In this document: positions 1 through 11,033 of the stretch, piece by piece
How the letters are laid out: every line of letters begins with the position of its first letter
Position numbering within the stretch: position 1 is the stretch's first letter
DNA from: Xylocopa sonorina
Taxonomy: Eukaryota; Arthropoda; Insecta; Hymenoptera; Apidae
DNA: 64,000 nucleotides
Assembly: GCF_050948175.1 (NCBI RefSeq)
Contig: NW_027490147.1
Span: forward strand, 124,001 to 188,000
Direction: 5' to 3'
Position numbers and translations under genes: made by a program
Notes under the pieces: model-generated
What the model was told of the DNA's origin: nothing
The model's database searches: none
What the model saw: the letters and a program-made list of their open reading frames with translations, nothing else

Positions 1-620
1 GTTTTCTGTTACATAGAACTGTTTATCGTGGGTTATATGAGTTTTGTTAGGTGTGTTGGAATGTTTTTTTTTATTAATTTGTATAAAAAATTCATCTAGC
101 CATACCGTATCGAAGGATTTTTCTAAGTCGATGAATTTTCCTCCAACGCAGTCACCCGCGTTTCTTGCTCGACATATGTCGGAGGTGAATTTTGATACTG
201 CATGTACCGTTGAGTGCTTATATCTGAATTCAAATTGAGTTTCTGGGATTAGGTTGTTGTTAGTGTAGAATTGGTTTATCGAGTTGTTTATTGTAGTTTC
301 AAATATTTTGCTTAGTTAGCTTGTTAGTATCTTCCCCTCCGTCTTTTTTTCTTCTCTTAATGTAGCTATTTTACAGTTTTTGGGAAAGTATGAGCGGTTT
401 AAGCAGTTGCTAAAATAAATAATATTGCGTAGTAGAATGTGTATAGAGGTGATAAGTTTTTTAGGACTATTTAACTTTCTTAACGTGTACTGTAATTTCA
501 TGAAAGATGCGAAGTAGTTGGCTGGTATAGTGTTTCCGTCTGGATTGTCCGCTCTTTTTGTGTCATTAAAGGTGGTTATTGTTTGGTTGTTGCGTTTGTC
601 TTTAATCTTTTGTTTATTTC
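1..620 (-). pseudogene. LINE reverse transcriptase fragment (broken)
   Basis: Read on the minus strand, this stretch shows RT finger/palm blocks: a piece reading like PKNCKIATL, then NNNLIPETQFEFRYKHST followed by VSKFTSDICRARNAGDC, then FIDLEKSFDTVW. The last block matches the RT A-motif pattern hhDhekAFDxVw with its first catalytic Asp present. Frameshifts and stops separate the blocks. The YxDD box is not in the window because the element continues past position 1. The role in a live element is target-primed reverse transcription. Confidence 0.7.
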
Positions 621-1199
621 ATGTTTTATACATATATCATATCTATTTTCTATTTAATTATATTTGATAGCTGTTGATTCCCCATGCGACTGTTCTCTGT
701 GTGTGCTGATTCAAAGTATGCTCCTATATATATTCGATTTTTATGTGTTTTGAGTCTAATTCTGCTTTTTTATTATTTCTGTGTTTGACCGTGGAATTTT
801 TAGGTTGCCTGCAGTATTGTGTTCTTTAGTTCTGAAAATGTTGTTTATTGATGGGAATAATGGTTTTTTATTTGATATTTTATTGCTTTCAAAATGTCTT
901 TAAGTTGTGCTATTAGTGTGTCGTTTATTTGTGTTATTATGTGACTTTTACTTCTTTTCAGCTTTTTTATTTGTCGTGTTATGTGTCTGTCTGTAGCGTT
1001 ATAGTTCGTAGTTTGTCACTGCATGTTCTATTACGTTTCTGATGTTTATGTTAAGTAATTGTAGGTAATCGTGCGATGGCTTAGATTTTAATATTTTTAG
1101 TCTGTTGGGGGCGGGTATAGTGTGAATTTGTAATCTATTATCAGCTAAACATATATATCAATGAATGTGCACTACTGGCCGGGAAGGAGCAGGTTATTG

Positions 1200-1420
1200 T
1201 GTGTAGTAAGGATACTTTATATTTTATCTAATTTGCGGTTATTCAATATGAGATTGCCATTCCTCTTGTATTCTTTATAGGATTGTTCCAGGAACTATGT
1301 TTGGCATTCAGATCGGCTGCTATGTTGTAATTGTTATTATTATCCTATAGATTCAGTGAGTCATTAATTCTTTTTTACCGTTACTGATTGCGTAAGTAGT
1401 TATTATATTGTATATAAATT
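1200..1420 (-). pseudogene. LINE AP-endonuclease remnant
   Basis: The minus strand here reads AADLNAKHSSWNNP followed by an Asn/Thr/Arg-rich piece. This corresponds to the gDfNAkHxxW block of LINE apurinic-like endonucleases, which nick the target DNA. It lies between the gag and RT remnants, where this domain is expected. The rest of the domain is degenerate and interrupted by the solo LTR to the right. Confidence 0.6.
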
Positions 1421-1595
1421 ATTATTGTTTTGGATTTTTAGTTGTATTATGGTGACATCTAGGGTTTGGTTTGGTTGAATGGATTTCATTTTTATGTTTA
1501 CTGTTCTTTACCAGTATAGCTATGTATATATAGTCTTTGAAGTTTAGTCGGTGTCTGTCGTTTAATGTTGTTTTGCAAAGGAGGGCAAATATCGG

Positions 1596-2273
1596 TGTTA
1601 GTTCCCGACGTTTGGTTTAGCGTGGGTGTGATTAAGGAATTAGACTTTGTTGAAAAGTGATCCTTAACCACTTATGTTTTTTATAGTTTATATTTCGGTA
1701 ACTGATGGGGAGTGTAGTCGACAAGGTTTGTGTATGTATATCGTACGGTTGTTACTCCTTTAAGACTCTCGACAAATTCCTTTTGAGTCTCGACAAATTC
1801 TTGTTACGCACTCAACAAATTCACGACAAAATCTTGTGTTTCTCACGACACATTGACTCTCACGAAAAATTGATTCTCGACAAATACTTGTTATTCTCCT
1901 GGTCTCTCTTACTATTCCGGCGTATTTAAAAGCTCGCCGGTGGGTGTGTTTTTTAGCTAGGACATGCGGATTCGTCCTTACACATTTCTCGAAGTTTGGT
2001 GAGGGAAGCGGCTGTCGACTATTATTGGTTACTGCAAATTCTGATAAAGTAACCGCCCCAAACCGTCGGTCACCCGCAGGTACCCAGTCTTACCCTGTAG
2101 GAAAACGACACAAAGATTTAAAGAAACGATGACGACCTTTAGTAGGTATGTGGAGGAAACAGTAATTACCTCGACTTCGAAAGTAGTGGCTTTTTGGAGA
2201 TTATTCCTGCTACGGACATCTGTTTGCCAAATGTGGCTATATTTCGAACAATAAAGTCCACTGGGACTTAACA
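1596..2273 (-). mobile_element. Solo LTR, family A copy 1 (minus orientation)
   Basis: A 678-bp block that starts TGTTAGTTCCCGACG and ends GGGACTTAACA on the plus strand, so it is a TG...CA LTR read on the minus strand. It is flanked by a perfect 5-bp target duplication ATCGG (1591-1595 and 2274-2278). No internal retroviral-type sequence adjoins it, so it is a solo LTR left by LTR-LTR recombination. It is inserted in the endonuclease part of the LINE, hence younger than that. It contains an array of short units with the core ACAAATTC/CTCGAC and a TATA-like TTTAAA on its coding strand. Confidence 0.9.
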
Positions 2274-2599
2274 ATCGGTCTTGTGTTTGCCTAAGAATTT
2301 TATCATGCATGCTCTTCTTTCGTTTGAGATTAGTGTTCATCTCTAGTACATCCAGTTTTTTGTATTCTATTTTTTCTGTGTTATTCGTTGGCTGGTTTGC
2401 GGTGTTGCAATGGGACGCCATTTAGAATTCTATGATTGGGGCTTGGGCTATGATGTTAATTTTATTGCTATTTGTTCCTATTTAGTTTGCTATTTTTGAC
2501 AGGTGGCTGGTTACAGTTATTTCAAGTATCGTTTTATCTGTTCTATGAGTACGTTCGGGGTCGGAGTAGCGCTTAGTTTGATAGTATTTTCACCTCTTA

Positions 2600-3600
2600 C
2601 TATGGAACTGTAATGATTTGCCCGTTTTTATGATTGTACCTGTTATTTTTTTGTTTTTCTTTCTTCTTTTTATATATTTACTGCTGTTATTTTTTGCTGG
2701 ATTTTTCTCTCTGTTCTTTAAGCTTTCCGCTCATCTTTGGGCTATTCTTTAAGCTCCTGGGTTAGTAAGAATGTTACATTTTACGCATTGGTAGTTTAAA
2801 TTACAATTAAATATCACATGGCCTATTCGTCGGCAACGTTTGCATCGCACGCGGACATTTTTTGATATTTTTCCCACTTTATGACTACGTGTAGTATCGT
2901 ATGTATTTTCCTTACATTATTTATTTACTTACTCCTTATATTATTTATGTTACTGTTATTCTTCTATGGACCGTCTGGTTATAAATTTGTTGAACGATAG
3001 AAATTCGAAATTCTCAATTTTTTGGTTTTACTTCGACTGTCTTGACGTCGCCTTCTAGATCCTTTAATAACAATGTGGTGTTTTTTTTTCTATTTTGAGT
3101 ATGTAAAATATTCTATATTGGGGTATGTAAAATATTCTATATATGTGGGTATTTTGGTTTGTATGTAAAATATTCTATATTATTGTGTTTTAATGTTTCA
3201 CAGGCAATTTTCTATTCTGGTAATGCACTTGTTTGTAAGATTCTTTTGTTGGCCGACATGTTTTTGATGTTGAAGTCTTTGATTTTTGAAGATAGTACGT
3301 TAATTATTGTTGATCCTATTACCGTAGTATGTGGTATGATTGATGGGAGTGTTTTGTCTAGTGTTTGTTATTTTTCTGAGTTTTATACCTAATTTGTCGT
3401 CGTTTTGCAGGGTTTCTTGGGTTTTGACGCTTGGTGGTTCGATTTCGCTGGGTCCTGGTAGTTGTTTTTCTTGTGCTCTAATCGATGAGGGATGCTGCCG
3501 GCTCCTTTTTATCGTTATCTTTCTCCATTTATCGTAGCTGCTGTCTTTATTATCGCTGTCCTCATTAATGTAGTCCATGACCTGAGTTTCAGGTTGTTAA
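2600..3600 (-). pseudogene. LINE ORF1 (gag-like, CCHC zinc knuckles), broken
   Basis: A minus-strand frame at about 3578-3300 is Lys/Asp/Ser-rich with no known fold, as is usual for the ORF1 N-terminus. It is followed by blocks reading IKDFNIKNMSANKRILQTS and then EYFTYKPK, typical of the ORF1 RNA-binding core. At about 2870-2780 comes a cysteine run, CKRCRRIGHVIFNCN then YQCVKCN, which is a CCHC zinc knuckle followed by a second partial one. ORF1 protein coats the element RNA. The frame is interrupted several times, including by a triplicated short block at 3102-3182. Confidence 0.65.
3102..3182. repeat. Triplicated 18-20 bp block in LINE ORF1
   Basis: The sequence GTATGTAAAATATTCTATAT occurs three times in 80 bp, with spacers of about 5 and 20 bases. 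It encodes the EYFTY block of the LINE ORF1 on the minus strand, so it is a local expansion inside the dead element. Confidence 0.8.
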
Positions 3601-4261
3601 CTTTCTTTTGCAGTGTTGTTTATACTGTTTTGTAGGTTTTCAACTATAGCGGTTAATCTTTTGTATTTTTCTAACAGGTCTTTGTATGTTGGTTTCTCGT
3701 TTTCTTCGTCGCTGTCCGTTTTTAATGAGGTTATTTTTTCTTTTAGTTGTTTCATATTTGCGATGGTGTTTTCTTTTTACTGTTTATTTTGTTATTTCCG
3801 TCTAATTAGTGTTGGTACCAGACTTATTCTCTTGTTTGGTCTTTTGTTGCTTATAATTTGTCTGATCTGTTGTTTTAGTTTGTTGTTCGTTATGTGTAAT
3901 TTACATAATGTGGTTTGGGGGGTTGTTATCCCTTATTTAGTCTTTTGTGTTCTTTATGATTCACCATTTGTCCCATTGCGTTATTGTTAATCGAATGTTA
4001 TTAACTATTGTTTATAATTTTAGATTTTAGCACTAACATTGCAACATTGAACTTTTTTTTTTCCTTTCACTGTTGGGCGCTACCGCGCACGGTCGTGAGC
4101 TTCGCTTGCTTATGCAGGTCACTTCAATCCTTTTTCGGCTTTTAAGGGCACGTCGAGGTGACTCCGATACGTTACTACTTTCGGGTCAAAGTTTGGGGTT
4201 ATTCGTTTATAACATAGGTCTATTAGACGGTCATATATTTATTTTGGAATCTTTTCTATCA

Positions 4262-4345
4262 TTAAAAATAATTACCTAAGTAGGAGATCAAAGTTTCGGT
4301 AATTTACAATTTTTGCCTCGTGAGATAAGTTTAAACTTTTTATTA
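4262..4345 (+). repeat. Fragment of an interspersed repeat shared with 31.2-31.7 kb
   Basis: The segment with AAAATAATTACCTAAGTAGG and then GGTAATTTACAA...GAGATAAGTTT recurs at 31618-31668, and inverted at about 31160-31235. It is a dispersed repeat of unknown class with no coding content seen here. Confidence 0.55.
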
Positions 4346-4386
4346 CTGCACCTGTTTTCGAGTTTCAGCCAGCCAAGAACGAAAAG

Positions 4387-5147
4387 TGTTAAGTCCCAGT
4401 GAACTTTATTGTTTGAAATATAGCTACATTTGGCAAACAGATGTCCGTAGCAGGAATAATCTCCAAAAAACCATTACTTTCGAAGTCGAGGTAATTACTG
4501 TTTCCTCCACATACCTACTAAAGGTCGTCGTCGTTTCTTTAAATCTTTGTGCCGTTTTCCTATAAATCAAGTCGAGGCGCTTTTTGGGTTTATTGCTTGC
4601 TACGGTCAAGATTAGGACATGCGGAACTCACGTGTGCGTCACCCGAGGGTAAGACTGGGTACCTGCGGGTGACCGACGGTTTGGGGCGGTTACTTTATCA
4701 GAATTTGCAGTAACCAATAATAGTCGACAGCCGCTTCCCTCACCAAACTTCGAAAAATGTGTAAGGACGAATCCGCATGTCCTAGCTAAAAAACACATCC
4801 ACCGGCGAGCCTTTAAATACGCCGGAATAGTTAGAGAGTCCAGGAGAATAACAAGTATTTGTCGAGAATCAATTTGTCGTGAGAATCAATGTGTCGTGAG
4901 AATTACAAGATTTTGTCGTGAATTTGTCGAGTGTGTAACAAGAATTTGTCGAGACTCAAAAGGAATTTGTCGAGAGTTTTAAAGGAGTATCAACCGTACG
5001 ATATACATACACAAACCTTGTCGACTACACTCCCCATCAGTTACCGAAATACAAACTATAAAAAACATAAGTGGTTAAGGATCATTTTTCAACAAAGTCT
5101 AATCCCTTAACTCACACCCACGTTAAACCAAACGTCGGGAATTAACA
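4387..5147 (+). mobile_element. Solo LTR, family A copy 2 (plus orientation)
   Basis: A 761-bp LTR starting TGTTAAGTCCCAG and ending GGGAATTAACA, closely related to copy 1 but inverted. It carries the longer form of the internal array with core AATTTGTCGAGA (about 4850-4980) and a TATA-like CTTTAAATAC near 4810. The flanks AAAAG and TATGT do not match, unlike four other copies. It may therefore have been reshaped by recombination or flank loss. No internal retroelement body adjoins it. Confidence 0.85.
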
Positions 5148-6640
5148 TATGTATCGAACGTTGTATATAGATATTCCTCTAGAAAACTCGTATTTCACCG
5201 CTGGTGCGATTCCAAGTTAAGCTGTTAAACAATATACTAAGAAATTTGTGTTCGTCTGTTGATTGTATGTCCAAGTAATATTTTTACATTATTATTACAC
5301 TCAGAGCGATTCGTAAACACGACGGTTCTCTAGCCAGCCTGTTTATTCAATTTCACCAAAATCAGCGGGATTGATATTCTTGTTTGACTTCGCTGATGTA
5401 AAAGAAATATTTTCTTATCTAAAGAAGACTTTCTAAAGGTTGAAGTTAGATTTGGTGGATTTTGGAAACATTCTTCAAAAATGTGGCGACATTCGCTATT
5501 GCACATACTTCGTAGCGTTACGCGCTTCCGAGTTCTTCAATCGAGGTTGCGATGTTATGTTTTTCTATTATTATATAATTATTTATTATATAATTAGTAG
5601 ATTGTGTTCTCTCCATAGGTGGCGACATCTTTATTGATTGGATCTATTGATTGGTGATTTCCAATTGGTACGTAGGCTTCCTTTATTCTGTTTTTATCAA
5701 CTACTTCAGCATTATCGTTGCCTATATTTACATTTATTGTATAGGGAAGTGTTAGAGTGCATTATTTTTGTAGTGTATGCTTCCCTGGTGACTTAAGTAA
5801 CTAATTGTTTTTCCGGTATCATAATTGATTGGTGTTCAATGTTTTCTACCATAACCATACCTTTTCTAAAGTTTCTCTAGTTATTTATCTATTTATAGAT
5901 TATTAACATAGGAGATAATTGGTTTATCTGATGGTTAAATGCTTAATGGGCTGTGCGGCATTCATCCATGTACCGTAATTTGTATTATGGTAAGAGAACA
6001 TTGCTTGAAACAATCAATTGTCTAATTCTCTTTCCTTTGGTACATAACAATCTAAGCTATCATCAATACAGGAAACCTTTGGACAATTATTCAATCTATA
6101 TCGCTAAATTTATTGACCTTGGAATATGTTGTCAACATATTCCGTTCGGACAGATAACCATGTTTTTCATAATGTATTGATATAAAATTGCCACAATAGA
6201 CGTTGTTTTAATCTGTGTGAGAAGAAGTAATAATGTTCTTTGCAATAAAAGAATTCTACCTCTAATTCTGTCTCGCTTGCTTGTTTCGCATATCTTGCTG
6301 TGCAAGAATACGTCCACATTGAAATTGCGTCGAACAATCAGAGCAGCGATGACTCCAAAGCGTAGACGTACATTTTCTGGTTTTTAAATAGATGTTAGAA
6401 AAGTGTTGTCGCACGATTAAGACGAACGAAGAAATAATAAAGTATCTAAAAAAATAAAAAAAAAAGGATAATCGGTGCTGTAAAATGGCTGGAATAAATT
6501 TCGAACGACTAGTTAAATACGCGAGTATTTAGTGTACTGGTCTTTATATGCGCCGTAAAATTTAAGGGCTATCCGGAAATTCTGTCCGCCTTTAGAGTGA
6601 AACAAAATAATACATTTTTCATACCTTAAATAAATTTTAT
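5148..6640. other. Gene-free, AT-rich stretch
   Basis: No exon-like frame or recognisable element is seen. There are short AT-rich runs near 5560-5600 and a T/A-rich tract near 6450. The few open frames are short and low in complexity. Confidence 0.5.
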
Positions 6641-6654
6641 GAGATAATATAATT

Positions 6655-6856
6655 GCCATCATTATTTACTACTTGTTGTCAGCGTGATGGCAATTTCTAC
6701 ATCCCATTTTTGAAAAATTTCTTATCCGTAGGGTGCAAAGTCTGGGAAGTATGATGAATGCGACAGAATTTCCCAACCTAACTCTAGTAAGTTTCTGAAG
6801 GTGTTTCGAAAACAGCATATGGCCTGGGCATTATCATGAACCAGTACGATGCCCTT
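6655..6856 (-). pseudogene. mariner transposase fragment
   Basis: On the minus strand this reads VLVHDNAQA, then LLELGWEILSHSSYFPDFAP. This is the mariner block hHDNARPH...LgWExLxHPPYSPDLAPsD, with the second catalytic Asp kept and the third lost at a stop. It is a short, dead remnant. A solo LTR is inserted directly at its upstream end, splitting the HDN block from the rest. Confidence 0.7.
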
Positions 6857-7492
6857 TGTTAAGTCCCAGTGGACTTTATTGTTCGAAATATAGCCACATT
6901 TGGCAAACAGATGTCCGTAGCAGGAATAATCTCCAAACAGCCACTACTTTCGAAGTCGAGGTAATTGCTGTTCACTCCACATACCTACTAAAGGTCGTCC
7001 TCGTTTCTTTAAATCTTTGTGCCGTTTTCCTATAAATCAAGTCGAGGCGCTTTTTGGGTTTATTGCTTGCTACGGTCAAGATTAGGACATGCGGAACTCA
7101 CGTGTGCGTCACCCGAGGGTAAGACTGGGTACCTGCGGGTGACCGACGGTTTGGGGCGGTTACTTTATCAGAATTTGCAGTAACCAATAATAGTCGACAG
7201 CCGCTTCCCTCGCCAAACTTCGAAAAATGTGTAAGGACGAATCCGCATGTCCTAGCTAAAAAACACATCCACCGGCGAGCCTTTAAATACGCCGGAATAG
7301 TTAGAAAGTCAGAAGAGGAAAAATAACAACTAGAAGAATAACAACTACACGAGAACACAAACCTTGTCGACTACACTCCCCATCAGTACCGAAATATAAA
7401 GTATAAAAAACATAAATGGTTAAGGATCACTATTCAACGAAGTCTAATCCCTTAACTCACACCCGCGTTAAACCAAACGTCGGGACGTAACA
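6857..7492 (+). mobile_element. Solo LTR, family A copy 3
   Basis: A 636-bp LTR from TGTTAAGTCCCAG to GGGACGTAACA, with a perfect 5-bp target duplication CCCTT (6852-6856 and 7493-7497). It is very similar to copy 2 over its first 450 bp. It lacks most of the AATTTGTCGAGA array, which is replaced by a short A/G-rich piece near 7310-7350. It is inserted in a mariner remnant. A short open frame through it is not a gene. Confidence 0.92.
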
Positions 7493-7497
7493 CCCTT

Positions 7498-8971
7498 CCT
7501 ATTGAACATCGCCGGCCTCTTTTCTTGGAGTCCGAATTTAACTCGTATGTTCCACCGTATACATAACGTACTCTTGCTCATGCTCAACTTCGGTTTAAAG
7601 GTGGAAGGTCCGATTTTGTTCCGTGCAAGCAGAGATGTGCATATGATGTTCGATCATTCAAATTCTTTTCACTTAACTCATGTGGCACCCATCTAAAATA
7701 TTTCGAAATGGTTTGTTGAGCTGATGTTGTCAAAAAAGAATTTAGTTTTAATATGATCTTGACAGTATTAAAAGTTCAAATTCTGATCAGACAGAATTTT
7801 CCGGTAGAGCTAAAAATGTAAGAGACCCGGTACACGTGGTCGTGAAATCTCGGTATTATAAATTTTTTGTCCTCACACGTAAACGTACTTGTATTCCATC
7901 ATTTCCATATGTTCCAACTACTTGAGTAATGTTGCAACGAACCACTATTGGACTTTTTTAAAGACATCAAGTCTCTAGATCCTCTTCCAGCGGTAGAGGA
8001 CTTTTGCCAAGTCACTATCGAATTTTCGAAAGTTATGTCGCGAATACCAAATATTATGTCGTTACGTAACAATTAAATAAAATTTAATAGAATAAGGTTG
8101 TCTCAAATACAAATGACAGAAACGCAAGTATGATAGGTGAGTGGTGACCTTCATAATATGTACATGACGATGGATATAATAAACATATCTATATGACAGA
8201 GTTATTTAATATAAGTTATAAGAGACGAAGTACCCCATTAAATTAATTGCAACACGTAAGCATATATGATAATAAATATTCATTTATTATATTAATAATA
8301 ATTGCGCGCGCGCGCGTGTGTGTGTGTGTGTGTGTGTGTGACAGTAATAAGATTAAAGCTGTCAAAAAGCGAATAATGTCAGTGCTATTTTACTGCACTT
8401 GTATTTAATTAAAATTTATTATAAGATTTGTTTACATTTGTAAAACATCGAATCTAAATTTGGAGAACAGATATGATTTTTGAATGAATGTTTAATTTAC
8501 CATCATAATTACCATAAATAATTAAGAAAGTTTCAATTATTTATAGCCAATAATATATAATTTGCAGTATTTTTAAAATCCTACTTGAAAAGGAAATGCT
8601 ATTCAGAAATATATTAATTATTGTTCCCAGAAACGCATTCATTTCGAGATGCAATTAAAGATTTACGTTGTGTACAGAGCAAAACTTTATTGGAACTAAT
8701 GAAAATTACTAAATGTGAGGATGGGAATTCTACCGAAACTTGCCGATGTTGTGTTATGACTGTGTAAGAAAGTTGAAAATTAAAAAGTTAAGTACGACTA
8801 AGATAAACAAAAGATCTTCGGTAATCTGAAATTGCCAATTTTCTTTTAAACTGTAGGTAAGAAAAGTAGGAGACAATTTATTTTTTTGCCCAAATTCAGT
8901 TCGCCTTCGAGGTGAACGCACCTTTATTTTTCTCTATACCTTTTTCTTAATCTTTTTGTACACCTATGTAT
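7498..8971. other. Gene-free stretch with dinucleotide repeat
   Basis: No coding signal was recognised. The only structured item is the compound GC/GT microsatellite near 8304-8340. The start (7498-7700) may contain decayed TE sequence, but no domain could be read. Confidence 0.45.
8304..8340. repeat. Compound (GC)n(GT)n microsatellite
   Basis: An uninterrupted run of GC dinucleotides passes directly into GT dinucleotides. Alternating purine-pyrimidine tracts of this kind can adopt Z-DNA, but no function is implied here. Confidence 0.9.
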
Positions 8972-8976
8972 TTTAT

Positions 8977-9227
8977 TGAAGCGCGTTGCTTCGATTTGCT
9001 GTAGAATGAAAGAGGAAAGAAGGAAGAAAAAGAGAGGGAAGAACGTTTCGTCCTGGGTCTGGTAGTGGACTCATCAGTAAGGCTACCTAGCGGGCCCTGC
9101 TTTAGACGCTGGGTTATTAGGGACAGGTCAGGAGTTATGTAATATATATTGGATAGATAATTGTGTACTATCGCGAAACTGTAAGTGGTGCTGTTCCTGT
9201 AGTGGCGAGCGTCGGGAGGCCGCCACA
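8977..9227. mobile_element. Solo LTR-like element, family B copy 1 (251 bp)
   Basis: The block starts TGAAGCGCGTTGC and ends GGCCGCCACA. It is bounded by a 5-bp duplication TTTAT (8972-8976 and 9228-9232). The same unit occurs at 63142-63394 with high identity. TG...CA ends plus a 5-bp duplication point to a short solo LTR. Its orientation cannot be fixed because no internal region is attached. Confidence 0.7.
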
Positions 9228-9232
9228 TTTAT

Positions 9233-11030
9233 TAACATTTTGACCGATGATATTGATATTCTCGTTATTTAATTTTCTGTTCACCTATAAACCTTTGAAT
9301 TCGATTTTGAACTAATTCTGTGTTGCGGTTTATTTACCTTTGCTTACTAGATCTATCTTACGATTCTAGTGCTTAGTATCTCGAAAGAATTTTCCATAAT
9401 TATAGGGTTTAATCTACGTGGTAGGATGTGATTTATTGAAGAATAATCGCTCGCGATTTTTCTTTGTTTGCAGCGGTCATCTTTTCGATCGATACGCAGT
9501 GCCATTCATTGTGCCGAGTCATGGTACCTTTCCTTAAAATACGCAGGTAGCTCGGATAGAATACAGAATAAGTACTAGAATAGTACAGAATAAGTTCTAC
9601 GTTTATGAGAAAGGTAACGAACCTGCCTGGTATTTATTATATCATAGAATGACGATGGTCGTCACCCTGTCTTAGGGGCAAGAAGCATAACAGGAAGAAA
9701 ACAGGCTCGGTGTTGAGCGACCGAGCGGATGGTATCTAAGTGGTTTTATGTTTATGAATCTTTACAAATTCGAAGCAACCCTTAAGACCTCAATCTCTGC
9801 GTCTTTCATTACGAAATTAATCATGAAAAAGGTAGATAAATAAGCACAAACATAGGGCTTAACTACATACATATTAACTTGCAACGGTACGGGACAAAAA
9901 AGTAATGTATATTTTATCCTTTTTTTATTCCATTTGTTTGTACAAATTACAGGGTTTTCGATGCATGTACATACGAATTCACATTTTAGACCAATTTTGC
10001 TACTCTCGCTATCTTTACAACATCTTATTCACGTGGTTTCATTATATCGAAAAGTATCTGTAGGAACCATCTCCAAGATTGTGACTTTACTTTACAATGT
10101 ATAATATTTTACTCTGTAACATCTGTACTGCATTTTGTGTGTTATTGTATGATTTAATTATTCACAGTTTCTAGGATGTATAATATGTATGCATTGCAAT
10201 ACACTAAGAACAAAGACGCTTTTATTGGATTTAGTTTTGTAAATTGTAATAATATTGTTGAAATTTGCTGAAATTTTTGCTGAAAATTCAAGTGATAAAA
10301 ATATACCTATACAAAAAAATTGTCCGCGCTTATGTTTTTTCCAGTAGCTATACATCGTTCGCACTAATCTCCGAGCAACAAACTTCATTTTTTGTTCCGT
10401 ATATAATAAATACCGGCAACTTTACAACAGTTAAGTTCCATTTAATTCCAAACACACGAAATGATTCTGTTTTCATTCACGTTCTTACGTAATTAAATCT
10501 AATCTAATTTAATGTTCATTTATACGAACGAATATGTTCTAGATGCGTAAATTTCCACAGTATTCCTACCGTTTCGTACTCGTAACAATATTACGATCGG
10601 CGATAAAAAAAATTCTATCATATCTTTCTCTTTTAGGATATTTCGTTGAATATATTTGGTCTTTCCCTAAAAATTTGATGAGTCGATCAAAGGTTCTTCT
10701 AAGACCCGATTTTTCTTCTTATTTCTCGCCGGACAGTTTCAACTAGTGTTTCTTCCTTTTCACTTTCGAAACTAACTATTGTACTTAAAATTCAGTATCA
10801 TTCTCTTTTGTCATCACGTATATTTAAAATATCTTTTTCTACTTTATCGGTGTCTGAATTGTCAAGTAAATCATAATCAATTTCTGCGTTTTCATCTTTA
10901 ATATCAGAAATTTCTTGGCCAGCATTCCAACATTCGTCTTTAACTTGACATTCTCTTTAACTTGACGAATGCGTCCCAAAAATTATTATATAAAGGTATA
11001 AATAAAGATATAGGTGAACGATCCTATTAG
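9233..11030. other. Gene-free stretch
   Basis: No recognisable gene. Around 10750-10960 the minus strand reads an acidic run with DNSDTDKVEKDI. This resembles the acidic N-terminal region of some transposases, but it has no catalytic domain next to it and no family call can be made. Confidence 0.4.
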
Positions 11031-11033
11031 GTT

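Larger units (their letters stand above)
1..4055 (-). mobile_element. Degenerate Jockey-like non-LTR retrotransposon
   Basis: The minus strand carries, in order from right to left, remnants of an ORF1 (gag-like) protein at about 3600-2600, an AP-type endonuclease at about 1400-1200 and a reverse transcriptase at about 600-1, which runs off the left edge. Gag, then endonuclease, then RT is the order of LINEs of the Jockey/I group. All frames are broken by stops and shifts, so the copy is dead. A solo LTR (1596-2273) sits inside the endonuclease part. The right boundary near 4050 is approximate because the 5' UTR cannot be recognised. Assignment to the Jockey superfamily is inferred from motif style; a database alignment would be needed to name the clade. 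Confidence 0.75.

Noticed and set aside
3613..3990. 125-codon hydrophobic plus-strand frame resembling a membrane protein
   Set aside because: The plus strand is T-rich here because the LINE on the minus strand is A-rich; Phe/Leu/Cys richness is an artefact.
6857..7358. 86-codon minus-strand frame at the LTR, and its copy at 1944-2132
   Set aside because: The frame follows the LTR sequence in several copies and changes between them; LTR regulatory DNA, not a gene.
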